A stretch of 13,536 nt of DNA from an uncultured Lachnospiraceae bacterium. Lineage in GTDB: Bacteria; Bacillota; Clostridia; Lachnospirales; Lachnospiraceae. Of the stretch, positions 12,510 to 13,536 are shown one piece after another. Where the stretch lies: assembly GCA_910583615.1 (NCBI GenBank), contig CAJTXP010000072.1:1-13536 (forward strand). The letters are read 5' to 3'. Made by a program: the position numbers and the translations under genes. Below the pieces are notes generated by a model. It was not told the DNA's origin, ran no database searches, and was given only the letters and a program-made list of their open reading frames with translations. Each line of letters starts with the position of its first letter. The first letter of the stretch is position 1.

Positions 12510-13480
12510 GTGTCTTTAAAACCTCCTCCCTGTGACGAATTGACAATAAAGGAATCCGGATTTCTGGAAAACCGGGTCAGGCCGCTCTTCCATACCTTCG
12601 TCTCTTTTCCGGACAGTACGAAGGCCCGTAGATCCGCCTTTCTTGGAACCGGCTCTCCCTTCTCCATAATATCCAGATCCTCAAAATCGATCACCTCCTG
12701 CGCAATAAACCGCCGGGGTTCCCGTTCCAGAAGTGCAAGAAACCGTTCTTTTTCCTCCGCCGTCATCCGGTCGGCAAATACCACGCCGTAGCCGCCCGCT
12801 TCCGCCACATCCTTCAGCACCAGACGGTCAAAATGTTCCAGGACAAACTGTTTGTCTTTTTCATAGAACGGAAGACAGGTGGGCGCGTTCTGAAGGATCG
12901 GCTCCTGATCCAGATAATAACGGATCATCTTCGGAACAAAATAATAAATTCCCTTGTCGTCCGCCGCCCCGTTGCCCGGAGCGTTCAGAAGCGCCACGTT
13001 TCCCTTCCGGTATACGTCAAAAATGTGCGGAATGCCGATCAGGGACTCCGGATTGAAATTCAGAGGATCCAGATATTCGTCGGAGATCCGCCGGTATACG
13101 GCTCCCACCTTTTCCTTTCTGCCGGAATAGTCTTCATAATACAGGCAGTCCCCGGACACCTTAAGCTCACTGCCGTTCACCAGCTTTGCCCCGGTCTGCT
13201 CCGCCAGATAAGAGTGCTCAAAATAGGCGGCGTTATAACGCCCCGGCGTCAGAATCACGTTGATCCCGCCGGCGCTGACCCCGTCCATGGTCTCTTTTAA
13301 CAGCTTCGCATAATTGCGGTTGTCCTCCAGATGGTTTTTCTGATAGGTGGCCGGAGAGCAGCGCCGGCACAGCTCCCGGGCGATCATGGGATAGGACGCT
13401 CCGGAGGGGACTCTCAGGTTATCTTCCAGTATGTACCACGTCCCGTCTTTTCCCTTTACCAGATCGATTCCTGATATATG
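12491..13480 (-). CDS. Circularly permuted ATP-grasp amidoligase, 5'-truncated
   Basis: About 330 residues of a protein that is normally ~480 aa. Reading from 13480 the frame gives HISGIDLVKGKDG, WYILEDNLRVPSG, then MIARELCRR and, later, LVLKDVAEAGGYG (nucleotide-binding lysine and glycine-rich loop), RRFIAQEVIDFEDL, RKADLRAFVLSG and the closing NSSQGGGFKDTWVL, all diagnostic of the COG2308 circularly permuted ATP-grasp family. An ATG at 13387 (MIAREL) is internal and not the true start. Upstream of the conserved HSHISG the frame hits a TAA at 13490-13492 and sequence similarity ends, so the first ~150 residues are missing. Such enzymes are predicted to form peptide-like amide bonds using ATP. 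It is the first gene of the operon within the window. Confidence 0.85.
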   Translation of the reverse strand, partial: HISGIDLVKGKDGTWYILEDNLRVPSGASYPMIARELCRRCSPATYQKNHLEDNRNYAKLLKETMDGVSAGGINVILTPGRYNAAYFEHSYLAEQTGAKLVNGSELKVSGDCLYYEDYSGRKEKVGAVYRRISDEYLDPLNFNPESLIGIPHIFDVYRKGNVALLNAPGNGAADDKGIYYFVPKMIRYYLDQEPILQNAPTCLPFYEKDKQFVLEHFDRLVLKDVAEAGGYGVVFADRMTAEEKERFLALLEREPRRFIAQEVIDFEDLDIMEKGEPVPRKADLRAFVLSGKETKVWKSGLTRFSRNPDSFIVNSSQGGGFKDTWVLSQ

Positions 13481-13536
13481 GGAATGGTGTTAGTCAAAAA
13501 ATGGGTTGGTCGTCCTTATAAGTCCGTTTTTTTGGA
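13481..13536. other. Terminal segment not continuing the ATP-grasp gene
   Basis: The last ~56 bases do not encode the expected upstream part of the ATP-grasp protein in any single frame; the minus-strand frame is closed by a TAA at 13490-13492. The stretch is AT-rich and contains runs of six A (13496-13501) and seven T (13527-13533). It could be an error-prone contig end, a frameshifted stretch or the edge of an insertion. Confidence 0.5.

Overview
The window looks like a chromosomal contig or contig fragment from a low-to-mid GC Gram-positive anaerobe, most likely a gut-type member of Clostridia (Lachnospiraceae-like). The basis is the strong AGGAGG-type ribosome binding sites, sigma-A promoters, and the gene families present: LanFEG immunity transporter, VanRS-like two-component system, PadR plus SEDS protein, NhaC and DUF2284. 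No genus can be assigned from sequence alone. The first ~2.76 kb is visibly more AT-rich than the rest, so two segments of different origin probably meet near 2756-2790.

Layout. 1-2755 (+): the tail of a sensor histidine kinase, a promoter carrying three 11-bp tandem operator repeats, then a lantibiotic-immunity-type ABC transporter (ATPase with an E-loop, plus two paralogous permeases). 2791-4597 (-): a VanR/VanS-like response regulator and sensor kinase with no resistance genes beside it. 4721-6402 (-): a PadR repressor translationally coupled to an FtsW/RodA-type SEDS protein with a cytoplasmic permease-prefix domain; its promoter carries a 10-bp inverted repeat. 6560-6880: a 32-aa membrane peptide gene facing a convergent strong promoter across a bidirectional terminator, laid out like a type I (Fst/par-like) toxin-antitoxin locus. 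6890-8279 (-): an NhaC-type Na+/H+ antiporter broken by a frameshifting deletion. 8436-9117 (+): a DUF2284 cysteine-rich protein with a structured leader. 9168-13480 (-): a compact operon of circularly permuted ATP-grasp ligase, alpha-E protein, transglutaminase-like protease and two AstE/AspA (M14-like) deacylase paralogues. The second paralogue has lost its metal and catalytic residues.

How the genes may work together. The left half is an envelope-stress neighbourhood: LanFEG expels lipid II-targeting peptides, VanRS-like kinases sense cell-wall stress, and PadR-SEDS links an inducible repressor to a peptidoglycan glycosyltransferase-like protein. The right half is a predicted amidoligase/peptidase pathway of unknown product: the ATP-grasp and alpha-E proteins would form amide bonds, and the transglutaminase-fold and M14 proteins would cleave or remodel them. 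The active/inactive M14 pair is its most unusual part. The last ~55 bases do not continue the ATP-grasp gene and look like a contig end or rearrangement junction. No tRNA, rRNA, CRISPR array or insertion sequence was seen, and no gene-free stretch exceeds about 300 bases.
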